64,000 nt of DNA from Paraburkholderia sp. IMGN_8 (GCF_038050405.1 NZ_CP150900.1:3472001-3536000); one strand, 5' to 3'. Counted from the first letter of the stretch, positions 38,717 to 48,043 are shown. Notes: generated from the letters alone by a model not told the origin. Numbers and translations: made by a program.

Positions 38717-39454
38717 GTGATCGAGCTTCACGCTTTCGACGATCAACGCGCCCAATCCGACGCGTTGGCGAAAGCGGTTGGCGACGCGTTACATGCGTCG
38801 CTCGCCGCACAGGCGGCCGCGTCCGGTACCGGCACGTCCGCTACCGGCACGTCCATTACCGGCGCGCGCCCGGCAACGCTTGCAGTGTCCGGCGGCACCA
38901 GTCCGCGTCCGTTCCTGCAGACGCTGTCCGCGCAATCCTTCGACTGGGCACGCATCGCCGTGACGCTGGTCGACGACCGCTGGGTGCCGGAAACGGACAG
39001 CGCAAGCAATGCACAACTCGTGCGCGACACGCTGCTGCAGAACGCCGCAAAAAACGCCGCGTTCTGGCCGCTGGCCGACACCACGCAAGACCTGAACGCG
39101 CACATTGCCGCGCTGAACGCCGACCCGCGCTTTAGCGCCGTGCCGGACGTCGCGATTCTCGGCATGGGCGAAGACGGCCACACCGCGTCGATTTTCGCGG
39201 ATGCGCCCGAATGGGATCACGCGATCACCACGACCGAACGCTTCGTTGCCGTGCATCCCGGCAACGCACCGCATGCGCGTGTGAGCTGGTCGTTGTCCGC
39301 GTTGAAAGAAGTGAAGCACCTGTTTCTGCTGATCGCCGGACCGCGCAAGCTGGACGTGCTCAATGCCGCCGCCGCTGCGCCACAAAAAAATGCCATCTCG
39401 AAGTTGGCAAACGACAAGGGAGTGAGACTCGATGTCTACTGGTGTGCAAACTAA
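38717..39454 (+). CDS. pgl: 6-phosphogluconolactonase (DevB type)
   Basis: 245 residues from the GTG at 38717, chosen for the GGAGGAGAA directly upstream; another in-frame GTG at 38672 lacks a ribosome site. It hydrolyses 6-phosphogluconolactone made by Zwf. Family motifs are [27 protein letters not shown], and [17 protein letters not shown] with the catalytic His. Between residues about 32 and 48 is a short Gly/Thr/Ser repeat ([15 protein letters not shown]) encoded by repeated ACCGGCACGTCC-type units that is not usual in the family. It overlaps the next gene by 23 bp. Confidence 0.96.
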   Translation: MIELHAFDDQRAQSDALAKAVGDALHASLAAQAAASGTGTSATGTSITGARPATLAVSGGTSPRPFLQTLSAQSFDWARIAVTLVDDRWVPETDSASNAQLVRDTLLQNAAKNAAFWPLADTTQDLNAHIAALNADPRFSAVPDVAILGMGEDGHTASIFADAPEWDHAITTTERFVAVHPGNAPHARVSWSLSALKEVKHLFLLIAGPRKLDVLNAAAAAPQKNAISKLANDKGVRLDVYWCAN

Positions 39455-41348
39455 GGCTGTTCCGGGCGCGGGCCAGCACGCCGATGGACCGAGGCTGCTG
39501 GCCGACATCGGCGGCACGAATGCGCGCTTCGCGCTCGAGACCGGCCCGGGTGAGATCACGTCCGTGCAGGTCTATCCGTGCGCGGACTATCCGGGCGTCA
39601 CCGACGTTATCAAGAAGTACCTGAAAGATACAAAGATCGGCCGCGTGAATCACGCGGCGATTGCGATTGCGAACCCGGTCGACGGCGATCAGGTGAGCAT
39701 GACGAACCACGACTGGAGCTTTTCGATCGAAGCGACGCGCCGCGCGCTCGGCTTCGACACGCTGCTGGTGGTGAACGACTTTACCGCGCTGGCGATGGCG
39801 CTGCCCGGCCTGACCGATACGCAGCGCGTGCAGGTGGGTGGCGGCAGCCGCCGGCCGAACAGCGTGATCGGCCTGCTCGGCCCGGGCACCGGCATGGGCG
39901 TCTCGGGCCTGATTCCCGCCGACGACCGCTGGATCGCGCTCGGCAGCGAAGGCGGCCACGCCACGTTCGCGCCGGCCGACGAACGCGAAGACATCGTGCT
40001 GCACTATGCGCGCAAGAAGTGGTCGCACGTATCGTTCGAACGCGTGGCCGCAGGCCCCGGGATCGAAGTGATCTACCGTGCGCTGGCGGGCCGCGACAAG
40101 AAGCGCGTGGCTGCGAGCGTCGATACGGGCGAGGTCGTTAAGCGCGCGCTGGAAGGTGAGCCGCTGGCGGCGGAGTCCGTCGATGTGTTCTGCGGGATTC
40201 TCGGCACGTTCGCGGGCAACATCGCGGTGACGCTCGGTGCGCTGGGCGGGATCTACATTGGCGGCGGCGTCGTGCCGCGGCTAGGCGAATTCTTCGCGCG
40301 CTCGTCGTTTCGCAAGCGCTTCGAAGCGAAGGGCCGCTTCGAGGCGTATTTGCAGAACGTGCCGACCTACGTGATTACCGCTGAATATCCGGCGTTTCTC
40401 GGCGTCTCGGCGATTCTTGCGGAGCAGTTGTCGAACCGTGCGGGCGGCAGCTCGTCGGCCGTGTTCGAGCGGATTCGCCAGATGCGCGATGCGTTGACGC
40501 CGGCCGAGCGCCGCGTGGCCGATCTCGCGTTGAATCATCCGCGCTCGATCATCAATGATCCGATTGTCGATATTGCCCGCAAGGCGGATGTGAGTCAGCC
40601 GACGGTGATCCGCTTTTGCCGCTCACTCGGCTGTCAGGGGTTATCGGATTTCAAGCTGAAGCTGGCGACGGGCTTGACCGGCACGATTCCGGTGAGTCAT
40701 AGCCAGGTGCACCTTGGCGATACCGCGACGGACTTCGGTGCGAAGGTGCTCGACAACACCGTGTCGGCGATTTTGCAGTTGCGTGAGCATTTGAACTTCG
40801 AGCACGTCGAACGGGCGATCGATCTGTTGAACGGCGCGCGGCGGATCGAGTTCTATGGACTCGGCAATTCGAACATCGTCGCGCAGGATGCGCATTACAA
40901 GTTTTTCCGGTTTGGTATTCCGACTATTGCCTACGGCGATTTGTATATGCAGGCTGCGTCGGCTGCTTTGCTGGGCAAAGGTGATGTGATTGTTGCGGTG
41001 TCGAAGTCAGGGCGTGCGCCTGAGCTACTGCGTGTTCTGGATGTGGCCATGCAGGCGGGAGCCAAGGTGATTGCTATTACTTCCAGCAATACGCCGTTGG
41101 CCAAGCGGGCCACTGTCGCTTTGGAGACCGATCACATTGAAATTCGCGAGTCGCAGTTGTCGATGATTTCGCGGATTTTGCATCTTGTGATGATTGATAT
41201 TCTTGCCGTCGGCGTCGCTATTCGGCGCGCTGTGCCTAGCGCGGATGTGGCTGAGACTGTGGCTAAGGCGCGGCAGGGGGCGGATGATGATGCTACCGCT
41301 GTGCTCGATTGGCTGAGCCATGGGGCGGCTTCTTCGGCTCGGGACTAG
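39432..41348 (+). CDS. glk: Bifunctional glucokinase / RpiR-HexR family regulator
   Basis: 638 residues. The N-terminal part (about 15-340) is a Glk-family glucokinase: [15 protein letters not shown] (phosphate loop), [15 protein letters not shown] with the catalytic Asp region, and the [14 protein letters not shown] segment. The C-terminal part (about 348-620) is an RpiR-type regulator: an HTH ([36 protein letters not shown]) and a SIS sugar-phosphate isomerase-like domain ([32 protein letters not shown]). The fusion is typical of Burkholderiaceae. It probably phosphorylates glucose and also represses the operon through the palindrome at 36986. It overlaps pgl by 23 bp. Confidence 0.96.
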   Translation: MSTGVQTKAVPGAGQHADGPRLLADIGGTNARFALETGPGEITSVQVYPCADYPGVTDVIKKYLKDTKIGRVNHAAIAIANPVDGDQVSMTNHDWSFSIEATRRALGFDTLLVVNDFTALAMALPGLTDTQRVQVGGGSRRPNSVIGLLGPGTGMGVSGLIPADDRWIALGSEGGHATFAPADEREDIVLHYARKKWSHVSFERVAAGPGIEVIYRALAGRDKKRVAASVDTGEVVKRALEGEPLAAESVDVFCGILGTFAGNIAVTLGALGGIYIGGGVVPRLGEFFARSSFRKRFEAKGRFEAYLQNVPTYVITAEYPAFLGVSAILAEQLSNRAGGSSSAVFERIRQMRDALTPAERRVADLALNHPRSIINDPIVDIARKADVSQPTVIRFCRSLGCQGLSDFKLKLATGLTGTIPVSHSQVHLGDTATDFGAKVLDNTVSAILQLREHLNFEHVERAIDLLNGARRIEFYGLGNSNIVAQDAHYKFFRFGIPTIAYGDLYMQAASAALLGKGDVIVAVSKSGRAPELLRVLDVAMQAGAKVIAITSSNTPLAKRATVALETDHIEIRESQLSMISRILHLVMIDILAVGVAIRRAVPSADVAETVAKARQGADDDATAVLDWLSHGAASSARD

Positions 41349-41389
41349 GTTTTTTTTGGGCCTTCGCGGCGGCATTGGTTGTTTGCCTA

Positions 41390-42322
41390 CGGCGTTGGCC
41401 TTTGCCTGGTTTTTTTGCCTGCGTGGCGCTTGTTTCTGTGTGCTTGCGGCGGTGGCCTTTCCTTGATTTCTTAGTGGTCTATTAGCGTCGCCCCTGTGCG
41501 GGGCAGGCACTTACTTTCTTTGCCGCCGCAAAGAAAGTAAGCAAAGAAAGCGGCTTCACACCGCTAATTCTTAAGCGGGTCCCCTGGCCTGGAGGAGGCA
41601 GTGGAGCATCTGGAATCGGTGTTCTCGCACACTCCGCGCTAGTGACAAGGCAGTCATACTTCCGGCGGCGCTGCGCGCGCCGACGCGGTACTTCATCAAA
41701 CCGCTCGCCAATTTCGCGTCAACGTTTTGCCCCGGCGCGGTGGCTTACCCTCGCATTCCCTATGTCTCGCCGAGGCGCTCGCGTTTTGCCCGGCACATTG
41801 ACCCGCCGTTGCATTGCCAATCTTCATTGTCGTACCGGCTCTTCGCTTTGCGTGATGGCCCACACTCGCACATTCGAGCGCTTCGCCGAGGCGGAGCCGA
41901 TGACCCCCGCCGAACCAAAGTGAAACAACTGGTTTCCCTGGCAGACCGTTTCGGCGAGCACGCAGTGCGAGGCGGGAAGGATGATGCCGGAGGCGCATAC
42001 GCCCCATCGGTTTTGAGAAGTACCGCCACGGCGCGCGTAGCGCCGCCGGAAGTATGACTGCCTTGTCACCAGGGCTGAATGTGCGAGGACACCGATTCCA
42101 GATGCTCCACTGCCTCCTCCAAGCCAGGGGACCCGCTTAAGAATTAGCGGTGTGAAGCCGCTTTCTTTGCTTACTTTCTTTGCGGCGGCAAAGAAAGTAA
42201 GTGCCTGCCCCGCACAGGGGCGACGCTAATAAACCAATAACAAATCAAGGAAAGGCCACCGCCGCAGGCACACAGACACAAGCGCCGCACAGGCAAGGAG
42301 ACTAAAGCAAAGACCACCGCCG
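41390..42322. repeat. Large imperfect inverted repeat, arms about 310 bp
   Basis: The left arm (about 41390-41702) and right arm (about 42003-42322) are reverse complements with only scattered mismatches; the core 41485-41660 is nearly identical to the complement of 42043-42230. About 300 bp separate them. Each arm contains its own perfect hairpin TTACTTTCTTTG-N6-CAAAGAAAGTAA (41511-41540; 42171-42200). Short open frames in the repeat (beginning MTRQSYFRRR on both strands) are mirror products, not genes. It fills the space between convergent glk/hexR and the LprI-like gene. It resembles the dispersed intergenic repeats of Paraburkholderia, and carries no transposase. Confidence 0.9.
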
Positions 42323-42332
42323 CATGGCGAAT

Positions 42333-43064
42333 TCAATCATTCCCAACTGTCTCCGACAACCGCTTAACCGTCGCGACCCTCGCACCAATAACATCGATGC
42401 GGCCACGCTCATCAATCAACGGCGTTGTAGCATCGAGATACGCCATCCACGCCTTCTGCGCGCGCACGAGCGTAGGACGCAAATGCGCAGGCATCTTCAC
42501 CTGCAAGCGACGATAATAACGATTCAAATCGAACATCGCATGTTCGCAATGCGCGTCCGCAGTACAGGCACGCAGACGACGCGGCGCGTCGGCGCCAGAA
42601 CCCGCCTTAGCCACCGCGCTCCGCAACGCGAGCGCCCGATCCCGCACCGGCTGCAACTGCATATCGGCCTCGGCCAGCACATACATCGAGCCATGCGTCG
42701 TCGCGAACACTGCCGCCAGCAGTTGCTTCTCAGCATCGCGTGAGGCCTGCCAGCGCGCCTGGCTCTTTTCCCACTGCTTGCGCTGCGCGGGTGACAACTT
42801 CGGCTGAAGCTGCTGCCACGCGTTGTCCAACGCGGCCTTCCAACCGATCCGCGCGTTGTCCATGCACTGCACCTGCCCCGCCGTCGACGACATGTCGCTA
42901 CGCGCAAGACACGTACGCATCGCCGCGTCAATCGGATCGGCGGCGGCTACTTCGGCGTGCGCCGCGAGCGGCACCGTGCCGAGCACCGCCATCGACGCCA
43001 GCGCCAGCGCGGAAACCGCGCGACGCCAGCCGTCAATCGCAAGCAGGAACTTCGCCATCCGCAT
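42333..43064 (-). CDS. LprI/DUF1311-like periplasmic protein
   Basis: 243 residues from the ATG at 43064 (MRMAKFLLAIDGW), which lies 2 bp after the decarboxylase stop; the ATG at 43058 is the alternative. A signal peptide ends near AHAEVAAAD. Two LprI-like (lysozyme inhibitor, DUF1311) units are visible: CMDNARIGWKAALDNAWQQL with KQWEKSQARWQASRDAE, and the more divergent RPTLVRAQKAWMAYLDA. The cysteine pattern fits a disulfide-bonded helical periplasmic protein. Translation is probably coupled to the decarboxylase gene. An envelope or lysozyme-inhibitor function is only suggested by the family. Confidence 0.8.
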   Translation of the reverse strand: MRMAKFLLAIDGWRRAVSALALASMAVLGTVPLAAHAEVAAADPIDAAMRTCLARSDMSSTAGQVQCMDNARIGWKAALDNAWQQLQPKLSPAQRKQWEKSQARWQASRDAEKQLLAAVFATTHGSMYVLAEADMQLQPVRDRALALRSAVAKAGSGADAPRRLRACTADAHCEHAMFDLNRYYRRLQVKMPAHLRPTLVRAQKAWMAYLDATTPLIDERGRIDVIGARVATVKRLSETVGND

Positions 43065-43066
43065 CG

Positions 43067-45352
43067 TCAGGCGCGCACGCAATCGACGAAGTATTCGATG
43101 CGCCCGTTGATGGTTTCGCCGACAAGCCCGTGGATGTCCGTATGGAAACCCGGGAAGCGCTCGTTGAATTCGCGCGCGAAACGCAAATAGTTGACGATGG
43201 TCCTGTTGAAGCGCTCGCCCGGAATCAGCAACGGAATGCCCGGCGGATACGGCGTCAACAGAATCGACGTGACGCGGCCTTCGAGTTCGTCGATCGGTAC
43301 CCGGTCGATCTCGCGGTGCGCGAGCTTGGCGAACGCATCGGACGGCTTCATCGCCGGTTCCATGCTCGACAGGTACATCTCGGTCGTCAGACGCGCGATG
43401 TCGTTCGCACGGTAGACGCTGTGGATCTGCTCGCACAGATCGCGCAAGCCGACGCGCTCGTACATCGGATGATGCGAGACGAACTCGGGCAGCACGCGCC
43501 ACAGCGGCTGGTTGTTGTCGTAGTCGTCCTTGAACTGCTGGAGTTCAGTGACCATCGAGTTCCAGCGGCCCTTGGTGATGCCGATCGTGAACATGATGAA
43601 GAACGAATACAGCCCCGTCTTCTCGACGATGATGCCGTGCTCGGCCAGATACTTCGTGACGATCGCGGCCGGAATGCCGGACTCGCCGAAGCCGCCGTCC
43701 ATATCCAGACCCGGCGTGACGATGGTCGCCTTGATGGGGTCGAGCATGTTGAAGCCTTCGGCGAGCGGGCCGAAACCGTGCCACGGGTCGTTCGGGCGCA
43801 GCATCCAGTCTTCGCGTGAGCCGATGCCTTCTTCGGCGAACTGGTCCGGGCCCCACACCTTGAAGAACCAGTCGTCGCCGTATTCGGCGTCGACCTTGCT
43901 CATCGCGCGGCGGAAATCGAGCGCTTCGGCGATCGACTCTTCGACCAGCGCGGTGCCGCCCGGCGCTTCCATCATCGCGGCAGCCACGTCGCACGACGCG
44001 ATGATCGCGTACTGCGGGCTGGTCGACGTGTGCATCAGATACGCCTCGTTAAAGCGATGCTTGTCGAAGCGGCTGTTCTTCGAATCCTGCACGACGATCT
44101 GCGACGCCTGCGAAATGCCGGCCAGCAGCTTGTGCGTGGAGTGCGTGGCGAACACCAGCGCGCCGATGCGCGGACGGCCCGCGCCGATCGCATGCATGTC
44201 CTGATAGAACTCGTGGAACTCCGCGTGCGGCAGCCAGGCTTCGTCGAAGTGCAGCGTGTCGAGCCAATCACCGAGCATTTCCTTGATCATCTCGACGTTG
44301 TAGATCACGCCGTCATACGTGCTCTGCGTGATGGTCAGGATGCGCGGCTTGAGATTCGGGTTTTTCGCGAGCGCTTCGCGGGCAAACGGATTCGCCTCGA
44401 TCTTCTTGCGGATGTTTTCCGGCTCGAATTCGCTGCGCGGAATCGGGCCGATGATGCCGAAATTGTTGCGCGTCGGCGTGAGGAACACCGGAATCGCGCC
44501 GGTCATCGTGATCGCGTGCAGGATCGACTTGTGGCAGTTGCGGTCCACCAGCACGATGTCGCCGGGTGCGACCGTGCCGTGCCAGACGATCTTGTTCGAG
44601 GTCGACGTGCCGTTGGTCACGAAGAACACGTGGTCGGCGCTGAAAATGCGCGCGGCGTTGCGCTCGGACGCGGCAACCGGGCCGGTATGGTCGAGCAGCT
44701 GGCCGAGTTCGTCGACGGCGTTGCACACGTCGGCACGCAGCATGTTTTCGCCGAAGAACTGGTGGAACATCTGGCCGAGCGGGCTCTTCAGGAACGCGAC
44801 GCCGCCCGAGTGCCCCGGGCAATGCCACGAATAGGAGCCTTCATCCGCGTACTGCACCAGTTCCTTGAAGAACGGCGGCGCGAGCGAATCCAGATACACC
44901 TTGGTCTCGCGGATGATGTGGCGCGCGACAAACTCCGGCGTGTCCTCGAACATGTGGATGAAGCCGTGCAACTCGCGCAGGATGTCGTTCGGCAGATGGC
45001 GCGAAGTGCGCGTTTCGCCGTACAGGAAGATCGGAATATCGGCGTTGCGGCGGCGCACTTCGGTCACGAACGCGCGCAACGCAATGATCGCGGCAGCCAG
45101 CTCCGGCGTTTCGCCTTCCACCACCACGTTATCGACGTACGGCAGCAGTTCGTCGTCGTCGATGGACAGGATGAAGCACGACGCGCGGCTCGACTGCTGC
45201 GCGAACGAAGTCAGATCGCCATAGCTCGTCAACCCGAGCACTTCCGCGCCTTCTTTCTCGATTGCTTCGGCCAAAGCCCGGATGCCGGAACCCGAGATGT
45301 TCTCGGAGCGGAAATCTTCGTCGATGATGACGACGGGAAAACGAAACTTCAT
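43067..45352 (-). CDS. Orn/Lys/Arg decarboxylase (PLP, wing-domain family)
   Basis: 761 residues from the ATG at 45352 (GGAG 8 bp upstream). The N-terminal receiver-like wing domain (about 1-125, FPVVIIDEDFRSENISGSG) is followed by the aspartate-aminotransferase-fold core. The PLP-binding lysine is in FATHSTHKLLAGISQAS; VFFVTNGTSTSNKIVWH and DEAWLPHAEFHEFY are also conserved. Members remove CO2 from arginine, lysine or ornithine to make polyamines or resist acid; the substrate cannot be told from sequence. It is preceded by a hairpin-T-run structure at its ribosome site and is coupled to the LprI-like gene. Confidence 0.93.
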   Translation of the reverse strand: MKFRFPVVIIDEDFRSENISGSGIRALAEAIEKEGAEVLGLTSYGDLTSFAQQSSRASCFILSIDDDELLPYVDNVVVEGETPELAAAIIALRAFVTEVRRRNADIPIFLYGETRTSRHLPNDILRELHGFIHMFEDTPEFVARHIIRETKVYLDSLAPPFFKELVQYADEGSYSWHCPGHSGGVAFLKSPLGQMFHQFFGENMLRADVCNAVDELGQLLDHTGPVAASERNAARIFSADHVFFVTNGTSTSNKIVWHGTVAPGDIVLVDRNCHKSILHAITMTGAIPVFLTPTRNNFGIIGPIPRSEFEPENIRKKIEANPFAREALAKNPNLKPRILTITQSTYDGVIYNVEMIKEMLGDWLDTLHFDEAWLPHAEFHEFYQDMHAIGAGRPRIGALVFATHSTHKLLAGISQASQIVVQDSKNSRFDKHRFNEAYLMHTSTSPQYAIIASCDVAAAMMEAPGGTALVEESIAEALDFRRAMSKVDAEYGDDWFFKVWGPDQFAEEGIGSREDWMLRPNDPWHGFGPLAEGFNMLDPIKATIVTPGLDMDGGFGESGIPAAIVTKYLAEHGIIVEKTGLYSFFIMFTIGITKGRWNSMVTELQQFKDDYDNNQPLWRVLPEFVSHHPMYERVGLRDLCEQIHSVYRANDIARLTTEMYLSSMEPAMKPSDAFAKLAHREIDRVPIDELEGRVTSILLTPYPPGIPLLIPGERFNRTIVNYLRFAREFNERFPGFHTDIHGLVGETINGRIEYFVDCVRA

Positions 45353-45364
45353 GGGCGATTCTCC

Positions 45365-45401
45365 AAAAAGAACGACCGCTGCTTTCGACCAGGCAGCGGT
45401 C
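45365..45401 (-). terminator. Terminator or attenuator in the decarboxylase leader
   Basis: On the minus strand GACCGCTGC and GCAGCGGTC (45401-45393 and 45382-45374) form a 9-bp stem followed by GTTCTTTTT and immediately by GGAG, the ribosome site of the decarboxylase. It follows dcd, so it may stop dcd transcripts or attenuate the downstream gene. Confidence 0.65.
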
Positions 45402-45436
45402 ACCCGAATAGCTGGTGGGTCAGTGCGCTGCCGACG

Positions 45437-46006
45437 TCACGTCTTGGGCAACGTGACGCCGTGCTGACCTTGATATTTGCCGCCGCGATCCGCGTACGAC
45501 GTTTCACAAATCTCGTCGCTTTCGAAAAACAGCACCTGGGCGACGCCTTCGTTCGCGTAGATTTTCGCAGGCAAAGGTGTCGTATTTGAGAATTCGAGCG
45601 TGACGTGGCCTTCCCATTCCGGTTCGAACGGCGTCACGTTGACGATGATCCCGCAACGCGCATACGTGGATTTGCCCAGACACACGGTCAACACGCTGCG
45701 CGGAATGCGGAAATACTCGACCGTGCGGGCCAGCGCGAACGAATTCGGCGGGATGATGCAGACGTCGCCCTTGAAGTCGACAAACGACTTCTCGTCGAAA
45801 TTCTTCGGATCGACGATGGTCGAGTTGATGTTGGTGAAGATCTTGAATTCGTCGGCGCAGCGAATGTCGTAGCCGTAGCTCGATGTGCCGTAGCTGACGA
45901 TCTTCCGGCCGTCTTCGGAGACGCGGATCTGATCGGGCGCGAACGGCTCAATCATGTTGTGCGACGCGGCCATGCGCCGGATCCACTTGTCGGATTTGAT
46001 GGTCAT
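45437..46006 (-). CDS. dcd: dCTP deaminase
   Basis: 189 residues from the ATG at 46006 ([19 protein letters not shown]), normal length. It converts dCTP to dUTP for thymidylate synthesis. It carries the trimeric dUTPase-like fold, with [18 protein letters not shown], the [34 protein letters not shown] segment holding the nucleotide-binding site and the catalytic Glu in [20 protein letters not shown], and the C-terminal [12 protein letters not shown] tail. It is upstream of the decarboxylase gene on the same strand. Confidence 0.97.
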   Translation of the reverse strand: MTIKSDKWIRRMAASHNMIEPFAPDQIRVSEDGRKIVSYGTSSYGYDIRCADEFKIFTNINSTIVDPKNFDEKSFVDFKGDVCIIPPNSFALARTVEYFRIPRSVLTVCLGKSTYARCGIIVNVTPFEPEWEGHVTLEFSNTTPLPAKIYANEGVAQVLFFESDEICETSYADRGGKYQGQHGVTLPKT

Positions 46007-46300
46007 AGGTAAACGCTGCTCGACGTGGGTGACAGATGTGTGACGGGTAACAAACCGGTAATTACCGGGCAACTGCGGGTGACGGACCGCGGAGCGCTGT
46101 TGAGGCAGGCGCCCCGGCTACGCGCCCCGGGCCAGGCGCCCCCAACGAAAGCCGCTTATTTTACGCGATTGAGAGAATGCTGCCGCGGGTGTGGCCTGAT
46201 AGCGGCCCGATTCGTGTCCGGAGCCTGCCGCCGGGCGGCGGAACGGCCATCCGCGCGCCAGCGATGCAAGCGGCATGCATGACTGACGCTCATAGGCGCG

Positions 46301-46834
46301 TCATTGACGGATCAACCCGCATGCGAGCGCGGGGCCTGCGCCATGTTGCGGATAGGCATAGGGATCCGTGGCGTCGTGATGCAGCAGTACGGCGCGTTGC
46401 AACACCGACCGGATGCCGTCGAGCGACACATCCGGCGCGACGATGAAGCCGGTGGCCACGCCGTTCGCGTCCGCGTGAATATTGCCGAGGTCGCCCTCGG
46501 CCCGCGCACCCGCCTTCAGGCGCTCAGCGGCCGGCGAGAACACCTGGCCGGCGCTGGAGCCGTCGGCGGCGTTGCAGTCGCCGCGTTCATGCACTTGCAA
46601 GGCATGGTCGCTATTGGGCGGCAAGCCCGTCAGGTTATAGGTGACCTGCACGCCGTCCGAGCGCTCGATAAACGTCACGAGCCCGCGCGCCTGGTTGCCC
46701 ACAGTGGGCAGCAACTGCGCGTCGGCGCGCTTTTCCTGTGGTCTCAGGAAGGCGCTGCAGCCGCATAACAGCACACTGCTGGCAGCCAGGACAATGAACG
46801 CATGCACCGCCTGCCCGTCGATTCGTTTTCCCAT
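46301..46834 (-). CDS. SodC-like lipoprotein with degenerate metal and active sites
   Basis: 177 residues from the ATG at 46834 (MGKRIDGQAVHAF). The signal peptide ends in the lipobox VLLCGC. The rest is a Cu/Zn superoxide dismutase fold: GLVTFIERSDGVQVTYNLTGLPPNSDHALQVHERGDC, then EGDLGNIHADANG and the end GAGPALACGLI. The HxH copper pair (HALQVHE) and a later His (LHHD) remain. The bridging-His position (family GGHFNP) reads GQVFSP, and the zinc-loop histidines are missing (LKAGARAEGD). The active-site Arg before LACG is Ala. It is probably not a standard SOD; a Cu-binding or SOD-derived role is possible. The gene sits between dcd and apbC. Confidence 0.88.
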   Translation of the reverse strand: MGKRIDGQAVHAFIVLAASSVLLCGCSAFLRPQEKRADAQLLPTVGNQARGLVTFIERSDGVQVTYNLTGLPPNSDHALQVHERGDCNAADGSSAGQVFSPAAERLKAGARAEGDLGNIHADANGVATGFIVAPDVSLDGIRSVLQRAVLLHHDATDPYAYPQHGAGPALACGLIRQ

Positions 46835-46954
46835 GCGATCCTCTTGTCGGCCTGGCGGCCGCCCCTGCGGCCGCCGAGCCGAACTTGTGAAGCCGACATG
46901 ATACCGCGAGAGCAGGCGCAAATTGACGCCTTGCGCCCCCGTCCGAACGACTGC

Positions 46955-48043
46955 TCAGGTGTTCTGCACGACGATGTTGGGAAACTTCGACGTCATATCG
47001 CGAGCCCGCTCGGCGATATGGACCGCGACCTTGCGCGCAATCGACCGATAGATCTCCGCGATGCGCCCTTCGGGGTCGGCCACGACGGTCGGCCGGCCCG
47101 AGTCGGCCTGCTCGCGAATCGCAATATCGAGCGGCAGGCTGCCGAGCACCTCGACGCCGTAATCCTTCGCCATCCGCTCGCCGCCGCCCGCGCCGAAGAT
47201 ATGCTCTTCGTGGCCGCAATTCGAGCAGATATGCATGCCCATGTTCTCGACGATACCGAGGATCGGAATGCCGACCTTCTCGAACATCTTGAGGCCCTTC
47301 TTGGCGTCGAGCAGCGCGATGTCCTGCGGCGTCGTGACGATCACGGCGCCCGTCACCGGCACGCGCTGCGACAAGGTCAGCTGAATGTCGCCGGTGCCCG
47401 GCGGCATGTCGACGATCAGATAGTCGAGATCTTCCCAATTGGTCTGCCGCAGCAGCTGTTCGAGCGCGGAGGTCGCCATCGGGCCGCGCCATACCATCGG
47501 ATTGTCCTGCTCGATCAGAAAACCGATCGAGTTGGCTTGCATGCCGTGACCGGTCATCGGGCTCATCGACTTGCCGTCGGGCGACTCCGGGCGGCCAACG
47601 ATACCCAGCATCATCGGCAACGACGGGCCGTAGATGTCGGCATCCAGCACGCCGACCGATGCGCCTTCGCTCGCCAGCGCCAGCGCCAGGTTCACGGCGG
47701 TCGTGCTCTTGCCGACCCCGCCTTTGCCCGATGCCACCGCGACGATATTTTTAACGTTCGGCAATAGTTTTACGCCACGTTGCACTGTATGCGCAGCGAT
47801 TTGCTGAGACACCTGGACGCGCGCGTCGACGACGCCAGGCACGGCTCGCAGCGCATCCGCGAACTGCGTGCGGATGGCTTCGAACTGGCGCGCGGCCGGA
47901 TAGCCGAGTACCACGTCGACGCTAACCGTGTCACCCTCCACAGCCACGTTCTTGATGTTCTTGGCGGCCGCGTACGGTCGGCCGGTATTGGGGTCAGCGA
48001 CGGCCGCGAGGGCAGCGTCGACCAAAGCCCGATCGATACTCAT
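46955..48043 (-). CDS. apbC: Iron-sulfur cluster carrier protein ApbC/Mrp
   Basis: 362 residues from the ATG at 48043 (MSIDRALVDAALAAV). The N-terminal ~90 residues are the MIP18/DUF59 domain, and the rest is a Mrp/NBP35-type P-loop ATPase with deviant Walker [15 protein letters not shown], the DADIYGPSLPMMLG switch, and DYLIVDMPPGTGDIQL. CSNCGHEEH supplies the CxxC that bridges an Fe-S cluster in the dimer. It loads clusters onto apo-proteins in the cytoplasm. Divergent from the OmpA-family lipoprotein. Confidence 0.97.
   Translation of the reverse strand: MSIDRALVDAALAAVADPNTGRPYAAAKNIKNVAVEGDTVSVDVVLGYPAARQFEAIRTQFADALRAVPGVVDARVQVSQQIAAHTVQRGVKLLPNVKNIVAVASGKGGVGKSTTAVNLALALASEGASVGVLDADIYGPSLPMMLGIVGRPESPDGKSMSPMTGHGMQANSIGFLIEQDNPMVWRGPMATSALEQLLRQTNWEDLDYLIVDMPPGTGDIQLTLSQRVPVTGAVIVTTPQDIALLDAKKGLKMFEKVGIPILGIVENMGMHICSNCGHEEHIFGAGGGERMAKDYGVEVLGSLPLDIAIREQADSGRPTVVADPEGRIAEIYRSIARKVAVHIAERARDMTSKFPNIVVQNT

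Noticed and set aside
41642..42069. Two ORFs starting MTRQSYFRRR, one on each strand
   Set aside because: They are the same sequence read from the two arms of the inverted repeat, and their C-terminal halves do not agree; they are best explained as repeat-derived frames.
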